Positions 36,437 through 45,972 of a DNA stretch of 64,000 nt are shown in pieces; the first letter of the stretch is position 1; every line of letters begins with the position of its first letter. Location of the stretch: contig NZ_JAMWYX010000012.1 in NCBI RefSeq assembly GCF_024305245.1, forward strand, positions 50,795 through 114,794, in the 5' to 3' direction. Source of the DNA: Erythrobacter sp. Lineage in GTDB: Bacteria; Pseudomonadota; Alphaproteobacteria; Sphingomonadales; Sphingomonadaceae. The position numbers and the translations under genes are program-made. The notes under the pieces were generated by a model. It was not told the DNA's origin and did no database searches. It worked only from the letters and a program-made list of their open reading frames with translations.

Positions 36437-37231
36437 ATGAAGATCGAAGCGGGCATGGCCGCCGTGGTCACCGGCGGGGCGAGCGGACTTGGCAAGGCGA
36501 GCGCAAAGGCCTTTGCCGATGCGGGCATGAAGGTCGCCATTTTCGACATCAACGACGAAGCTGGCGAGGCCCATGCAGCCGAGATCGGCGGCACGTTCCA
36601 CCATGTCGACATCATGGACGAAGCATCGGTCGAAGCGGGCTTCGCCGCCGCGCGCGCCGCGCATGGGCAGGAACGCGTGACGCTGCACTGCGCAATGGCG
36701 AGCAAACGCGGCAAGACGCTAGGCTGGGACAAGGAAGCCGGCGCCTACAAACGGCTTTCGACCGAGGATTATGCCTTCGGGGTGCAAGGAATCCTTGTCG
36801 CCAGTTACCGCATCGCCAGCATTTCGGCGCTGGGCATGGCCAATGCCGATCCCGTCAATGACGACGGCGAGCGCGGCTGCGTGATCCTGACCGCCAGCGT
36901 CGCCGCGCAGGACGGGCAGATCGGGCAGGTCATCTATGGCAGTTGCAAGGCCGGGGTGAACGGGCTCGTCCTGCCGATGGCGCGCGATTTGATGGACATG
37001 GGGATCCGGGTCAATTCGGTGATGCCCGGCATTTTCGCCACGCCATTGATGCTCGGCATGAAGGATCGCAACCCGCCGATGTGGGCGCAATTGAACGCAT
37101 CCGTGCCCTTCCCCAAGCGCCTCGGCGAACCGGAGGAATTCGCGTCACTGGTGCTGGAGATCGCGCGCAACAGCTACATCAACGGCCACCAGTTCCGGCT
37201 CGACGGCGCGATCCGGATGCCGCCGCGATAG
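36437..37231 (+). CDS. SDR-family oxidoreductase (type II 3-hydroxyacyl-CoA dehydrogenase-like)
   Basis: A 264-residue Rossmann dehydrogenase: 'VVTGGASGLGKASAKAFADAG' for NAD(H), catalytic S154, Y167 and K171 (YGSCK), and the HSD10-like 'DIMDEASVEAGFAAA'. The usual NNAG motif is replaced (CAMAS at 85-89), as in some family members. A GAGAG site precedes the ATG. Divergent from the receptor operon. The substrate is likely a beta-hydroxyacyl-CoA or steroid-like alcohol, not proven. Confidence 0.83.
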   Translation: MKIEAGMAAVVTGGASGLGKASAKAFADAGMKVAIFDINDEAGEAHAAEIGGTFHHVDIMDEASVEAGFAAARAAHGQERVTLHCAMASKRGKTLGWDKEAGAYKRLSTEDYAFGVQGILVASYRIASISALGMANADPVNDDGERGCVILTASVAAQDGQIGQVIYGSCKAGVNGLVLPMARDLMDMGIRVNSVMPGIFATPLMLGMKDRNPPMWAQLNASVPFPKRLGEPEEFASLVLEIARNSYINGHQFRLDGAIRMPPR

Positions 37232-37590
37232 ACTGTTAGCCCCGGCAACGAGGCCCTGGCGAGACCTTGGCGAGACCCCCGTGCAGCGCGCGCGGAATGC
37301 GAAGCTGTGCGGGCTGCCGCGTTTCTCGCTGAGACGCAGCGAACCGTCCCATTTCTGCAAATCTTTGCGAATTCATAGGTTCATACAATAACAGCTATAG
37401 TAATTCTAATTTGTTTCTTCACTGCAACACAAGAGTGACAATTCAATCTCCGATAAGCGAGAATAATTGCACACCGATGTGGCGATGATATTTGCTTTGC
37501 TTGCCGATAACGAAGCCCGTTCATAAGAAAAGAAGGCTCAGACTCGGCACGCAGGCGGAACGATCCCCTCTCTCAACAGGAGCGTTCCTC
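37232..37590. other. 359-bp gap with AT-rich promoter/leader region
   Basis: No gene. The left part has a short direct repeat (TGGCGAGACC twice, 37257-37277). From about 37370 to 37510 the DNA is much richer in A+T than the surroundings, as expected for a strong promoter and untranslated leader of the downstream outer-membrane protein. No sharp -35/-10 pair could be assigned. Confidence 0.4.
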
Positions 37591-38604
37591 ATGATTACCC
37601 GTTTTGCTTCCGCTGCATCGGCGCTGGCCGTGGCCGGTGCCTTGGCCGCCCCCGTTCAGGCGCAAGCGCCGTCCGCCCCGTTCGAAGCCGCCGCGCCGGT
37701 GCTGCTGACCGAAGCGGCTGCGGCCAAGCTTGCCGCTGCTGCCGCAACACCGATCGCGGATAGCGCTACCGTCGAAGGCCTGTCGGGCGTGACGATCGCC
37801 GAATCGGGTGAAGCCACACCGGTGATCCTGACCGCAACCAGCGCGGCTCCGGGCCTTGCCACTGGCAATGGCGAAGTCGTCATCACCAGCGCCGCGATCG
37901 CTGCTGCGGCTGCGCAAACCGGCACCACCGGCGGACGCGAGGAGACCTTCAGCGTCACCCTCAATCAGGATTCCTTCTTCGGCTTCTATCCGGCGTTCAA
38001 CGGCCTGATCCCGGTCAGCGAGAATGTCGATTTCAGCTTTTACGGTATCATCTGGACCACCGACGCCTTCGGCACCAGCCTCGGTTCCGACCTGTGGACC
38101 GAATTCGGCGTCGGCGCGGCGATCTACTCCGGCAATCTCGTCATCAAGCCGCAGATCGGCCTCACCAACGGCGCGCTGCTGTCGGGCGGGGCGCGCGATC
38201 CCAACGGCGTGCCGGCCGGAACCGGGGGCAATTTCGCCGACGGTATCGTGCCCAGCCTGACCATGAACTATTCGGACGAGACGTTGGAAGCCGAATTCTA
38301 CGGCGGCTATTACGCCGCGCTGCGCAACCGCAACGACGATGCCGCACTCGACTTCCTGCACACCTGGATCAATGCGGGCTACAAGTTCAGCGACAACGTC
38401 TCGGCCGGCGCGCATTACGAACTGCTCAGCAACACCCGCAACACCTTCCCCGGCGGGTCGACGGCGGTCGTTTACCAGTGGCTTGGCCCCTATGTGCAGT
38501 TCAGGACCAGCAATGGCTTCTTCGCCCGCTTCACCGCTGGCGCCGATATCGAGGGCGGCAATGACGGCGATTTCTACAAGCTGACTGCCGGCTTCTCGTT
38601 CTGA
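37591..38604 (+). CDS. Predicted outer-membrane/secreted protein, unrecognised
   Basis: A 337-residue protein with a signal peptide (MITRFASAASALAVAGALA, cleavage at VQA), about 90 residues of Ala/Thr-rich low-complexity sequence, and a C-terminal barrel-like half beginning 'ETFSVTLNQDSFFGFYPAFNG' with 'VDFSFYGIIWTTDAFG' and alternating aromatic strands, ending in Phe ('YKLTAGFSF'). The length and pattern suggest an outer-membrane barrel of 8-12 strands; similar proteins are annotated only as DUFs. AGGAG precedes the ATG and a strong terminator follows. Confidence 0.65.
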   Translation: MITRFASAASALAVAGALAAPVQAQAPSAPFEAAAPVLLTEAAAAKLAAAAATPIADSATVEGLSGVTIAESGEATPVILTATSAAPGLATGNGEVVITSAAIAAAAAQTGTTGGREETFSVTLNQDSFFGFYPAFNGLIPVSENVDFSFYGIIWTTDAFGTSLGSDLWTEFGVGAAIYSGNLVIKPQIGLTNGALLSGGARDPNGVPAGTGGNFADGIVPSLTMNYSDETLEAEFYGGYYAALRNRNDDAALDFLHTWINAGYKFSDNVSAGAHYELLSNTRNTFPGGSTAVVYQWLGPYVQFRTSNGFFARFTAGADIEGGNDGDFYKLTAGFSF

Positions 38605-38629
38605 CACTTTCGCGACGTGAGGCGACACC

Positions 38630-38666
38630 GGGGCGTCCGGCACCATGCCGGGCGCCCCTCCTTTTT
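38630..38666 (+). terminator. Intrinsic terminator
   Basis: GGGGCGTCCGGC pairs with GCCGGGCGCCCC (one mismatch) around a five-base loop and is followed by TCCTTTTT. It directly follows the outer-membrane protein gene. Confidence 0.9.
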
Positions 38667-38759
38667 GTCGCGCCAATCGGCACTGCCCGCTTTGCTTTGC
38701 ACCGCGCTTTCCCATAGCTTCGCCCGACAATAAGGGATTCGGGTTCGGGAGAGGTTTGG

Positions 38760-41051
38760 ATGATGCGGATTTCACTTCTGGCGGGCAGTCTGGCCGCGCT
38801 GATTCTGGCACCGCAGGCGCAGGCGCAGGCGCGCAGCGGGCTGGAGGCGACGATCACCCGCACCACCTTCGGCATCCCGCATATCACCGCCGATACGTGG
38901 CGAGGCGTCGGCTACGGGGTCGCCTATGCCTATGCCCAGGACAACCTGTGCCTGCTGGCCGAGGAATTCGCCACGGTGGCGGGCGAACGCTCGCGCCATT
39001 TCGGGCCGGAAGCCAAGGCGGTGCTGGGATTTCAGGAGGTCGACAATCTTTCTTCCGACGTGTTCTTTCGCGGTGTGATCGACTTGCCGATGCTGCGGGC
39101 CGGGTTTGCCGATCAAGGACGCGAGGCGCGCGGTCTGGCTGAAGGCTATGTCGCGGGGTACAACCGCTTCTTGAAGGATGCCGGTGCCGACGGCATTCCC
39201 GCAGAGTGCCGGGGCAAGGCATGGGTGCGCCCGATCAGTCTGGATGATGTGCTGCGCCTGACCGAAAAGCAGATGCTGCTGGCCAGTTCGCTGGTGCTGG
39301 CACCCGGCATCGCCAATGCGACCCCGCCCGGCACGCCGCTGGCGGCGGCCAGTGTGCCCGTCAATCAGGCGCTGCCCCGCCCCGGCGAAGTCGGACTCGG
39401 CAGCAATGGCTGGGCATTCGGCGGCGAAGCGACTGCGAACGGGCGCGGGCTTGTGATCGGCAATCCGCACTTCCCGTGGAACGGGCCGAGCCGGTTCTGG
39501 CAACTCCACGTCACCGGGCCCGAAGGGTATGACGTGATGGGCGTGGGCATTGCCGGAACGCCGATCCCGACACTGGGTTTCAACCGCGATGTCGCCTGGA
39601 CGCACACCGTCACCGCCGCGCGCCACTTCACGTTGCACGCGCTGACGCTCGATCCCGCCGATCCGACCCGCTACATGCTCGACGGGGAAAGCGTGGCGAT
39701 GGAGCCGCGCACCGTCAGCGTGCCGATGCCCGACGGCACGCCTGAAGTCACCCGCACGCTCTACACCACCCGTTTCGGCCCGGTGTTCGTCGCGCCGCAA
39801 TCGGGCGTGAACTGGAGCGCCGGGATGGCATTCGCGCTCAATGATGCCAATCGCGGCAACCAGCGCGCCATCGACACCTGGCTGCGCATCGGCCAGGCGC
39901 GCAATGTCGGCGAGATCGAGGCTGCGGTGAGCGAGACGCTCGGCATTCCGTGGGTCAATACCATCGCCGCCGACCGGAACGGCGACGCGCTGCACGCCGA
40001 CGTGACGGCGGTGCCGAATGTCTCGGCGCAGCTGATCGCGGCATGTTCCACCCCGCTGTCGCCGCTGTTCGCATCATTGGCGACGCTGCTCGATGGATCG
40101 CGTTCGGAATGCGATTGGGAAGCGGCGCCCGGCACGTCCGAGCCCGGCCTGATGCCTGCCAGCGATCAGGCGGCGACGGTGGTGCGCAGCTACCTGACCA
40201 ACAGCAATGACAGCTACTGGCTCAGTAACCCGCGCCTGCCCCACCCTGCGCTCTCGCCGATCCTCGGCAAGCATGAAAGCGCGTTGTCGCTGCGCACGCG
40301 GTCAAACTTCACCGAGACCGAGGCGCTACTTGCGGCGGGCACAATCGATCATGAACGCGCCAAGGCGATGGCCTTCGCCAACAAGAGCCTTGCCGCCGAC
40401 ATGGTCATGGAGCCGCTGCTGGCGCTGTGCGCGGACGCGGCAGAGCCTGCCGAAACCACGGCGCGTGGCTGCGCGGCGCTGGCCGGTTGGGATCGCCGTT
40501 ACGAAGCCGACAGCCGGGGCGCGGCGCTGTTCCGGGCGTTCTGGTCCAAGGTCGGCCAGCGCAATGACCTGTGGGCCGTGCCGTTCGATCCGGCCGATCC
40601 GGTCAGCACACCGCGCGATCTGGCGACCGCAAAGGTCGGCGACAAACTGCTCGCAGCGCTCGGCGAAGCGGCGGCGGAACTGGACGCCGCCGGTATCGCG
40701 CTCGACGCGCCATGGGGCGAGGTGCAGCGCTGGACCGCTAACGGAGAGGCGATCCCGATCCACGGCGGCCCCGGCACTGCGGGCGTGCTGAACTACCAGG
40801 ATGCGCGCCCCGCGCCCGGCGGCGGATTGGTTCCGGTGCATGGAACCAGCTACATCCAGATCGTCGGCTTCGACGCGGATGGCCCGGTGGCCGACGCAAT
40901 TCTCAGCTATTCGCAATCGACCGATCCGGCCTCGCCCCACTACGCCGATCAGACCCGCGCCTACGCGGCCAAGCAGTGGCACCGCCTGCCGTTCGACGCG
41001 GAGGAAATCGCCGCCCAGACGATCGGCGAGACCCGGCGCATCACTGAATAG
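38760..41051 (+). CDS. Penicillin-acylase-family Ntn hydrolase (acyl-homoserine-lactone acylase-like)
   Basis: A 763-residue exported precursor with a signal peptide (ends APQAQAQA). The alpha chain begins 'ATITRTTFGIPHITADTW' and the beta chain should begin at S215 after autocleavage ('EVGLG|SNGWAFGG'). Beta-chain motifs include 'NPHFPWNGPSRFWQLHVTGP' and 'GFNRDVAWTHTVTAARHFTL'. Relatives cleave side chains of lipopeptides (aculeacin) or acyl-homoserine lactones; the latter would be quorum quenching. Substrate not determined. GGAGAGG precedes the start; an ATG one codon later is equally possible. Confidence 0.9.
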   Translation: MMRISLLAGSLAALILAPQAQAQARSGLEATITRTTFGIPHITADTWRGVGYGVAYAYAQDNLCLLAEEFATVAGERSRHFGPEAKAVLGFQEVDNLSSDVFFRGVIDLPMLRAGFADQGREARGLAEGYVAGYNRFLKDAGADGIPAECRGKAWVRPISLDDVLRLTEKQMLLASSLVLAPGIANATPPGTPLAAASVPVNQALPRPGEVGLGSNGWAFGGEATANGRGLVIGNPHFPWNGPSRFWQLHVTGPEGYDVMGVGIAGTPIPTLGFNRDVAWTHTVTAARHFTLHALTLDPADPTRYMLDGESVAMEPRTVSVPMPDGTPEVTRTLYTTRFGPVFVAPQSGVNWSAGMAFALNDANRGNQRAIDTWLRIGQARNVGEIEAAVSETLGIPWVNTIAADRNGDALHADVTAVPNVSAQLIAACSTPLSPLFASLATLLDGSRSECDWEAAPGTSEPGLMPASDQAATVVRSYLTNSNDSYWLSNPRLPHPALSPILGKHESALSLRTRSNFTETEALLAAGTIDHERAKAMAFANKSLAADMVMEPLLALCADAAEPAETTARGCAALAGWDRRYEADSRGAALFRAFWSKVGQRNDLWAVPFDPADPVSTPRDLATAKVGDKLLAALGEAAAELDAAGIALDAPWGEVQRWTANGEAIPIHGGPGTAGVLNYQDARPAPGGGLVPVHGTSYIQIVGFDADGPVADAILSYSQSTDPASPHYADQTRAYAAKQWHRLPFDAEEIAAQTIGETRRITE

Positions 41052-41142
41052 GCAGCCAACCGGGCTGAAATCCTGCAAATGTCGCGCATCGCCGCCAAGC
41101 AATCGCTTGGCGATACGACCGAAACCGATGTAACATCGCCCC

Positions 41143-43158
41143 ATGGTGGAAATGAGCGGAGCGATGGCGACAGGTAGCGGTGATGCTCCGAAAGCGGGCG
41201 GTGCTTCAGTCTTTTTCAGCTATGCACGCAGCGACCTCGATCGCGCCCGCCCCGTCATCGCCTTGCTCGAAAGCGCGGGCTTCGATGTGTGGTGGGACGG
41301 GCGGCTGGAAGGCGGCGAAAACTACCTCGCCACCACCGAAACCGCGCTTGAATCCGCCGATTGCGTGGTTGTGCTGTGGTCGCAGACTTCGGTCGCCTCT
41401 TCGTGGGTGCGCGACGAGGCGCAGCGCGGGCGCGAACGCGGGTGTCTGGTGCCGCTCTCGCTCGACGGGACCATTGCCCCGCTCGGCTTCCGCCAGTTCC
41501 AGCTGCTCGACATTTCGGGCTGGCAGGGTGCACCGGGCACGCCGGTGGCAGAACGCATCATTGCCGCAGTCAGGACAAAGGCCGGCGCGCCAGCCGCAGC
41601 GCCGATTGCGTCCGCGTCTGCGCCGCCCACTCCTGCCCAAGCCGCCGCTTTTGCGGTCGGACGCTCCGGGCTTACCCTGTCACGCCGCACGCTGATGATC
41701 GGCGGCGCGAGCCTCGCCGGTGGAGCGGCGGTGCTGGGCGTGTGGCAATCGGGCCTGCTGGGCAGCGCGCGGGCGGGCGATGCCATTTCGATGGTGGTGC
41801 TGCCCTTCGCCAACCTGACCGGCGACGTCGCCAAGGCGTGGTTTTCCAACGGCCTGTCCAATGAACTGCGTTCGGTGCTGGTCCGCAATCCGCGGTTGAG
41901 GGTCGCCGCGCCCACATCTTCGGGCGCAATCGGAGGGGAGGACGACTTCGCCATCGGCCGCACGCTCGGGGTCGATCACATCCTGCGCGGCAGCGTGATG
42001 CGCGACGAGGCGCGGCTGCGGGTTTCGGCCGAACTGATCGAGATCGAAGGCGGTCTGGTGCGCTGGGCCGAAAGCTATGACCGCGCGCTGGAAGACGTGT
42101 TCGCGCTGCAGTCCGAAATTGCGGAAACCGTCGCCCTGTCGCTGGTTGCGCAGACCGTGGGCGAGACTGAGGCCCGCAGCAGCGTCGCTGCCCAGCAGGA
42201 CATCGGCGGAACAAAGAACATCGCCGCTTACGAAGCCTTCCTGCGCGGTCATGCGCTTTATGATCTGTCCTCCGGGACAGATTCCGACCGGGCGGCATTG
42301 GCGCAGTTCGAGGCGGCGATTGCCGAAGATCCGGGCTATGCAGCGGCTCACGCCATGCGATCGACCATGCTGGCGGCGATTGCCAATAATGCAGCCAGCG
42401 ATGCCATCGAATCGCGCAAGCTGTTTGCCGAAGCCATTGCCGCCGCCGAGCGGTCGCTCGCACTCGAACAGCGCCTTGCGCGGGGCCACCTTGCGCTGGG
42501 CTTTGCGCTCAATAACGGTCAGCTCAAACGCGGCGCGGCGATGCCCCATTACGAGGCTGCGGAACGTCTGGCGCCCGGCGACGCGGACGTGCTGCGCGCT
42601 GCCGCCAGCTTCTATGCCTATGGTGAGGAACAGGCGCTTGCCGCACAGATGATGGCGCGGGTGCTCGAACTCGATCCGCTCAATGCGCGAGCCTATCGTT
42701 CGGCGGCCTATAACGCGCTGTTCGCGCGCGATTATGCCGCTGTGCTCAAGCACATGGAGCGCGCGCTCGAACTCAATCCCAGCCTTGCCAGTGCGCAGTT
42801 CGGCATTGCGATAGCTCGCCTGATGCAAAACGATGCGGCAGGCGCGCTGTCGGCTGCCAAGGCAGAACAGGGGCGCGCCTATTCGCTCACAGCGTCGGCC
42901 ATTGCTGCGCACCGGCTTGGCGATACGGCAGCCGCCGACACGGCGCTTGCAGCGCTTGAGGCAGAATACGGCGATAGCCGCTATCAGCGGGCGCAGGTTC
43001 ACGCCCAGCGCGGTGAAGTGGATGAAGCGATGGCGCTGCTCGGCACGGCCTTGAACGCGCTCGATCCGGGCGTTCTGTGGGCACCCAACGACCCCCTGCT
43101 CGATCCGCTGCGCGGCGAACCCGCGTTCACCGATTTGCTTTTGCGCCTTTCCTCGTGA
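41143..43158 (+). CDS. TIR - TM - TolB-like - TPR signalling protein
   Basis: A 671-residue protein. Residues about 22-145 are a TIR domain: 'ASVFFSYARSDLDRARPVIALL', 'GFDVWWDGRLEGGENY', 'SADCVVVLWSQTSVASSWVRDE', with E92 at the position of the catalytic Glu of NAD-cleaving TIRs. An Ala/Pro linker leads to a single hydrophobic segment (about 183-205, after SRR). Then comes a TolB-N-like domain as found in CadC and adenylate cyclases ('ISMVVLPFANLTGDVAKAWFSNGL', 'LGVDHILRGSVMRDEARLRV') and about 300 residues of TPR helices. The likely topology is TIR inside, TolB-TPR outside. Role unknown; membrane-receptor control of a NADase is an inference. Confidence 0.8.
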   Translation: MVEMSGAMATGSGDAPKAGGASVFFSYARSDLDRARPVIALLESAGFDVWWDGRLEGGENYLATTETALESADCVVVLWSQTSVASSWVRDEAQRGRERGCLVPLSLDGTIAPLGFRQFQLLDISGWQGAPGTPVAERIIAAVRTKAGAPAAAPIASASAPPTPAQAAAFAVGRSGLTLSRRTLMIGGASLAGGAAVLGVWQSGLLGSARAGDAISMVVLPFANLTGDVAKAWFSNGLSNELRSVLVRNPRLRVAAPTSSGAIGGEDDFAIGRTLGVDHILRGSVMRDEARLRVSAELIEIEGGLVRWAESYDRALEDVFALQSEIAETVALSLVAQTVGETEARSSVAAQQDIGGTKNIAAYEAFLRGHALYDLSSGTDSDRAALAQFEAAIAEDPGYAAAHAMRSTMLAAIANNAASDAIESRKLFAEAIAAAERSLALEQRLARGHLALGFALNNGQLKRGAAMPHYEAAERLAPGDADVLRAAASFYAYGEEQALAAQMMARVLELDPLNARAYRSAAYNALFARDYAAVLKHMERALELNPSLASAQFGIAIARLMQNDAAGALSAAKAEQGRAYSLTASAIAAHRLGDTAAADTALAALEAEYGDSRYQRAQVHAQRGEVDEAMALLGTALNALDPGVLWAPNDPLLDPLRGEPAFTDLLLRLSS

Positions 43159-43204
43159 TAGCTCCTCGGTCGCCCACTTCCGGGCGATAAACGGGGGTAC
43201 CCAC

Positions 43205-43450
43205 ATGAAGAAGATTGCATCTGTCGTACTGTGCACCGGCGCAGCGCTGGCGCTGGCCGCTTGTGGAGGCGAGGCTCCGGCTGAAGAAGCCACGCCTGAA
43301 ACCACCGAAATGGCACCCGCCGAACCCGAGACCATGTCCGAAGAAGACGCTGCGGCGCTCGAAGCGGCAGCCGCCGCTGCGGAAGGCACCGACACCAACA
43401 GCAATCCGATCGGCCCCGCCGCCTCGGCTGATGCAGCCGTTGCCGAGTAA
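43205..43450 (+). CDS. Small acidic lipoprotein
   Basis: An 81-residue protein with signal 'MKKIASVVLCTGAALALAAC' (lipobox LAAC); the mature part is made mainly of Glu, Ala, Thr and Pro and looks disordered. It lies 46 bases after the TIR gene on the same strand and is followed by a strong hairpin, so the two may form one transcript. No homologue recognised. Confidence 0.65.
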   Translation: MKKIASVVLCTGAALALAACGGEAPAEEATPETTEMAPAEPETMSEEDAAALEAAAAAAEGTDTNSNPIGPAASADAAVAE

Positions 43451-43462
43451 ATGAATTTCGCA

Positions 43463-43492
43463 GACCGGCCCGGCTATGCTGCCGGGCCGGTC
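43463..43492. terminator. Bidirectional terminator-like hairpin
   Basis: GACCGGCCCGGC and GCCGGGCCGGTC are perfect 12-bp complements around TATGCT. It separates the small lipoprotein (+) from the convergent protease gene (-). Confidence 0.7.
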
Positions 43493-43512
43493 TTGCAACC
43501 GCGCCGGATTTG

Positions 43513-45819
43513 TCAGCGCGGGCGTATGGGAGTGACGCTTCCGGCGAGAACCCTGTCGATCCAGTCCCGCACGCGTGAAACCGACACCCGGGTAAAGCGG
43601 GTCGGCACGCCGGTTTGCCCACAATCTGTGCCTGCGCTCACCACCCCGATCAAGGTCGGCCCTCTGCCTGCATAGCTGATCAGCGGACCGCCGCTGTCGC
43701 CGTCGCAAACCTGCGACTTGTCCTCTGCGCTGGCGCATAGCAGCGAGCCGAGCAGGAACGCCCGATCGGTCGCTGTCTTCCGCTGGCACTCCGGAATATC
43801 CTGAAGCTGCAACAGAGCGCCTTTCAGCACCTGACTGTTTTGCCCCCGAAACGCGGTATTGCCCCAGCCGAAGGCGTAAACCGGCATCCCGCCGCTGAGC
43901 GACAGCGGAATATTGCGGCGCCCGTCGAGTTTGATCGTCTTCGCGTCTTTCGGCGGCCACCTGCCCCCGCTGCGATGATCGAACTGGATCAGGGCGATAT
44001 CGAACAGGCTGCCCTTTACGATGTAGGATTCGTGCGGAAACACGTTCAGGATCGGGTAGCTGACGCCTTGCGTGCTATAGGCGTCGGTGACCCCGAGCCG
44101 GATGGTATAATCGCGGGTGATGATCGGCTTCTTGTTCTCGTCGAGCACGCAGTGCGCAGCGGTGACGATCCAGCCGCTGCCGATCAGCGCGCCGCCGCAT
44201 TCGAGACGTTCCGAAGGAGCCAGAGGCTGTCTGCGCCCGGGAACCCGTTCGGGACGCCACAACAGCGCCTGCCACGGAGCCGCTCCGGGCGGCACCAGAA
44301 AGCCGCGGATGACCTTGCGCGCGGTGGCAGTGCAGACCCGGTCTTCGTACGTGACGCCGCGAAAAACGACGGTCGAACTGAAGCAAACCACATTCGCCTT
44401 GGCGGAGGCAGCGCGCTCCTGTTCGATTTGGCGATCGATTTCGGCCCTTTCCTCTTCGCTCAGCGGCGGAATGAAACGGCTGTCCGCCGCTAACAGCGGG
44501 CCGTCCGGATCCTTTTGCGCGATCTCATCGAGGTCGTCGCAAGCATACATGTCACCGGTCTCGCAGACCCGGGTGAGCAGTGCATAGCCGTGGTCACGGT
44601 TTTCGCGGTCGGAATAGCTGGCGAGCAGGTGCTTGCCGAGGCTAACGCAATCGCGCTCCGAGCCGGCATAGCAAGCCGTGTCGTGCCACAAAGCGATCCG
44701 GGCATTGCCTTCCGGGCCCTGAGGAATATCGCCGCCGCGCAGCACGCCGACAGCTTCGGCGCAGACATCGATCATGCCCGCCTCGCACGCAGAGCCCAGC
44801 AGCGTCGCGGCCTCTGCGGGGGAATGCAACAGCGAGTCCGGTGTCTGGCTGTAGATCCGCGCGAGCGCGACGCAATCGGCCTGGTCCCCCCTCCCGCAGC
44901 TCTCGGCCAGAACCGGCCGGATGCGGATCTGCTCGGGCAGGAGGCAGCGGGCTTCATCAAGCATGCAGGCGCGGTCGAACTGCGCCAGCGCCGCCTCGCG
45001 GCGTTCGGGCGGGCCGCTGTCAGCCGCGAACAGGATTTCTCCGTAGGCGAAGCACGATGCGGCACTGTCTGCGCGGCAGCCGAGATCGGCCATATTCTGC
45101 GCCAACGCGGCGTTCTGCGCGATCAGCGGCATGATCTGCTCGCAGCCGCGCGCATCGCCCTTGCGGCACTGGCGTTCGAGCAGGTCGATCGCCTCTTTGC
45201 CCGCGGCTTCTTCCCCGCTCCTTGCGAGGCTGGCGGCCAGTTCGCGGCAGGCGCGATCACTGCCGCTGGCGCAGGCCTGCCGGCGCAGCGCCACCGCCGC
45301 CGCAAGATCGCCCATCGCCGCTTTGAACCCGAATTCGACTGCATTGGCCTGTTCGGAGCAGGCGCCCAAGTCGCCGAGCCCGCAGGCACGCCCGAGCATC
45401 GCGATGCCGTAAGCATATGCCTCTGCCTGCCAGCTCTCAACGATCACGCGATCTGGCTCGACCAGCCACTTGCCCAGCACGAGGCACCCCTCGACATCGG
45501 CACCGTCGCAGGCCTGACGCAGCAGCAATTCAGCGACCGGGCGGTTCAACGGACGGCCGACGCCTTCCAGAAACGCGCGCCCGAGCGCGGTGCAACCCTG
45601 AAGATCGCCCGCATCGCAAGACGCCTCCGCAGTGTCGGCAATCCGCTGTTCGGCCTCGCGCTGCTCTGCCGGGACGTTGCTTTCGGGATTCTCGACAAGA
45701 TTGTGGGGGCCCCGGATCTCGATCCCCTGGATGTACGGAAACGGGATCGGCTGCTGCGCCGACGCCGGAACGGCCAGCGCAAGCCCCAACCCCGCCAACA
45801 GTGCTGCCAACCTGCCCAT
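43513..45819 (-). CDS. Exported trypsin-like protease with cysteine-paired Sel1-type repeats
   Basis: A 768-residue protein. A signal peptide (MGRLAALLAGLGLALAVPASA) is followed by about 430 residues of roughly 36-residue helical repeats, each with two Cys ('ACDGADVEGCLVLGKWL', 'ACGLGDLGACSEQA', 'QCRKGDARGCEQI', 'VCETGDMYACDDL'), like the disulfide-braced Hcp/Sel1 proteins. The C-terminal third is an S1 peptidase: H556 in 'TAAHC', D607 in 'FDIALIQF', S709 in 'CDGDSGGPL'. The primary-specificity residue six before Ser is not clearly Asp beyond this view. It should act in the periplasm or outside. Divergent from the SLOG gene. Confidence 0.88.
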   Translation of the reverse strand: MGRLAALLAGLGLALAVPASAQQPIPFPYIQGIEIRGPHNLVENPESNVPAEQREAEQRIADTAEASCDAGDLQGCTALGRAFLEGVGRPLNRPVAELLLRQACDGADVEGCLVLGKWLVEPDRVIVESWQAEAYAYGIAMLGRACGLGDLGACSEQANAVEFGFKAAMGDLAAAVALRRQACASGSDRACRELAASLARSGEEAAGKEAIDLLERQCRKGDARGCEQIMPLIAQNAALAQNMADLGCRADSAASCFAYGEILFAADSGPPERREAALAQFDRACMLDEARCLLPEQIRIRPVLAESCGRGDQADCVALARIYSQTPDSLLHSPAEAATLLGSACEAGMIDVCAEAVGVLRGGDIPQGPEGNARIALWHDTACYAGSERDCVSLGKHLLASYSDRENRDHGYALLTRVCETGDMYACDDLDEIAQKDPDGPLLAADSRFIPPLSEEERAEIDRQIEQERAASAKANVVCFSSTVVFRGVTYEDRVCTATARKVIRGFLVPPGAAPWQALLWRPERVPGRRQPLAPSERLECGGALIGSGWIVTAAHCVLDENKKPIITRDYTIRLGVTDAYSTQGVSYPILNVFPHESYIVKGSLFDIALIQFDHRSGGRWPPKDAKTIKLDGRRNIPLSLSGGMPVYAFGWGNTAFRGQNSQVLKGALLQLQDIPECQRKTATDRAFLLGSLLCASAEDKSQVCDGDSGGPLISYAGRGPTLIGVVSAGTDCGQTGVPTRFTRVSVSRVRDWIDRVLAGSVTPIRPR

Positions 45820-45897
45820 CGCGCTTGTCCTCCCCGGCAATGCGCCCACGCACGGATAATGCTCCTTCGCTTCATCCCCGTCAAACCGGCACTGCTC

Positions 45898-45924
45898 CCC
45901 CTTGTAAGCAGCCGCACCAAGGGG
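45898..45924. promoter_or_regulatory. Inverted repeat in the protease/SLOG divergent promoter
   Basis: CCCCTTG (45898-45904) and CAAGGGG (45918-45924) are perfect inverted 7-mers with a 13-base spacer, in the middle of the 153-bp region between two divergent genes. This is a reasonable operator for shared control, or a hairpin in the SLOG leader. Confidence 0.4.
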
Positions 45925-45972
45925 TTAGAGACAAGGCCAAGCGCGCCGCACCGGCAAGGAGACGATCTGCCA

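Noticed and set aside
41680..43404. Long minus-strand open frame opposite the TIR-TPR gene
   Set aside because: No recognisable domains; the + strand has TIR, TolB and TPR regions with sensible composition.
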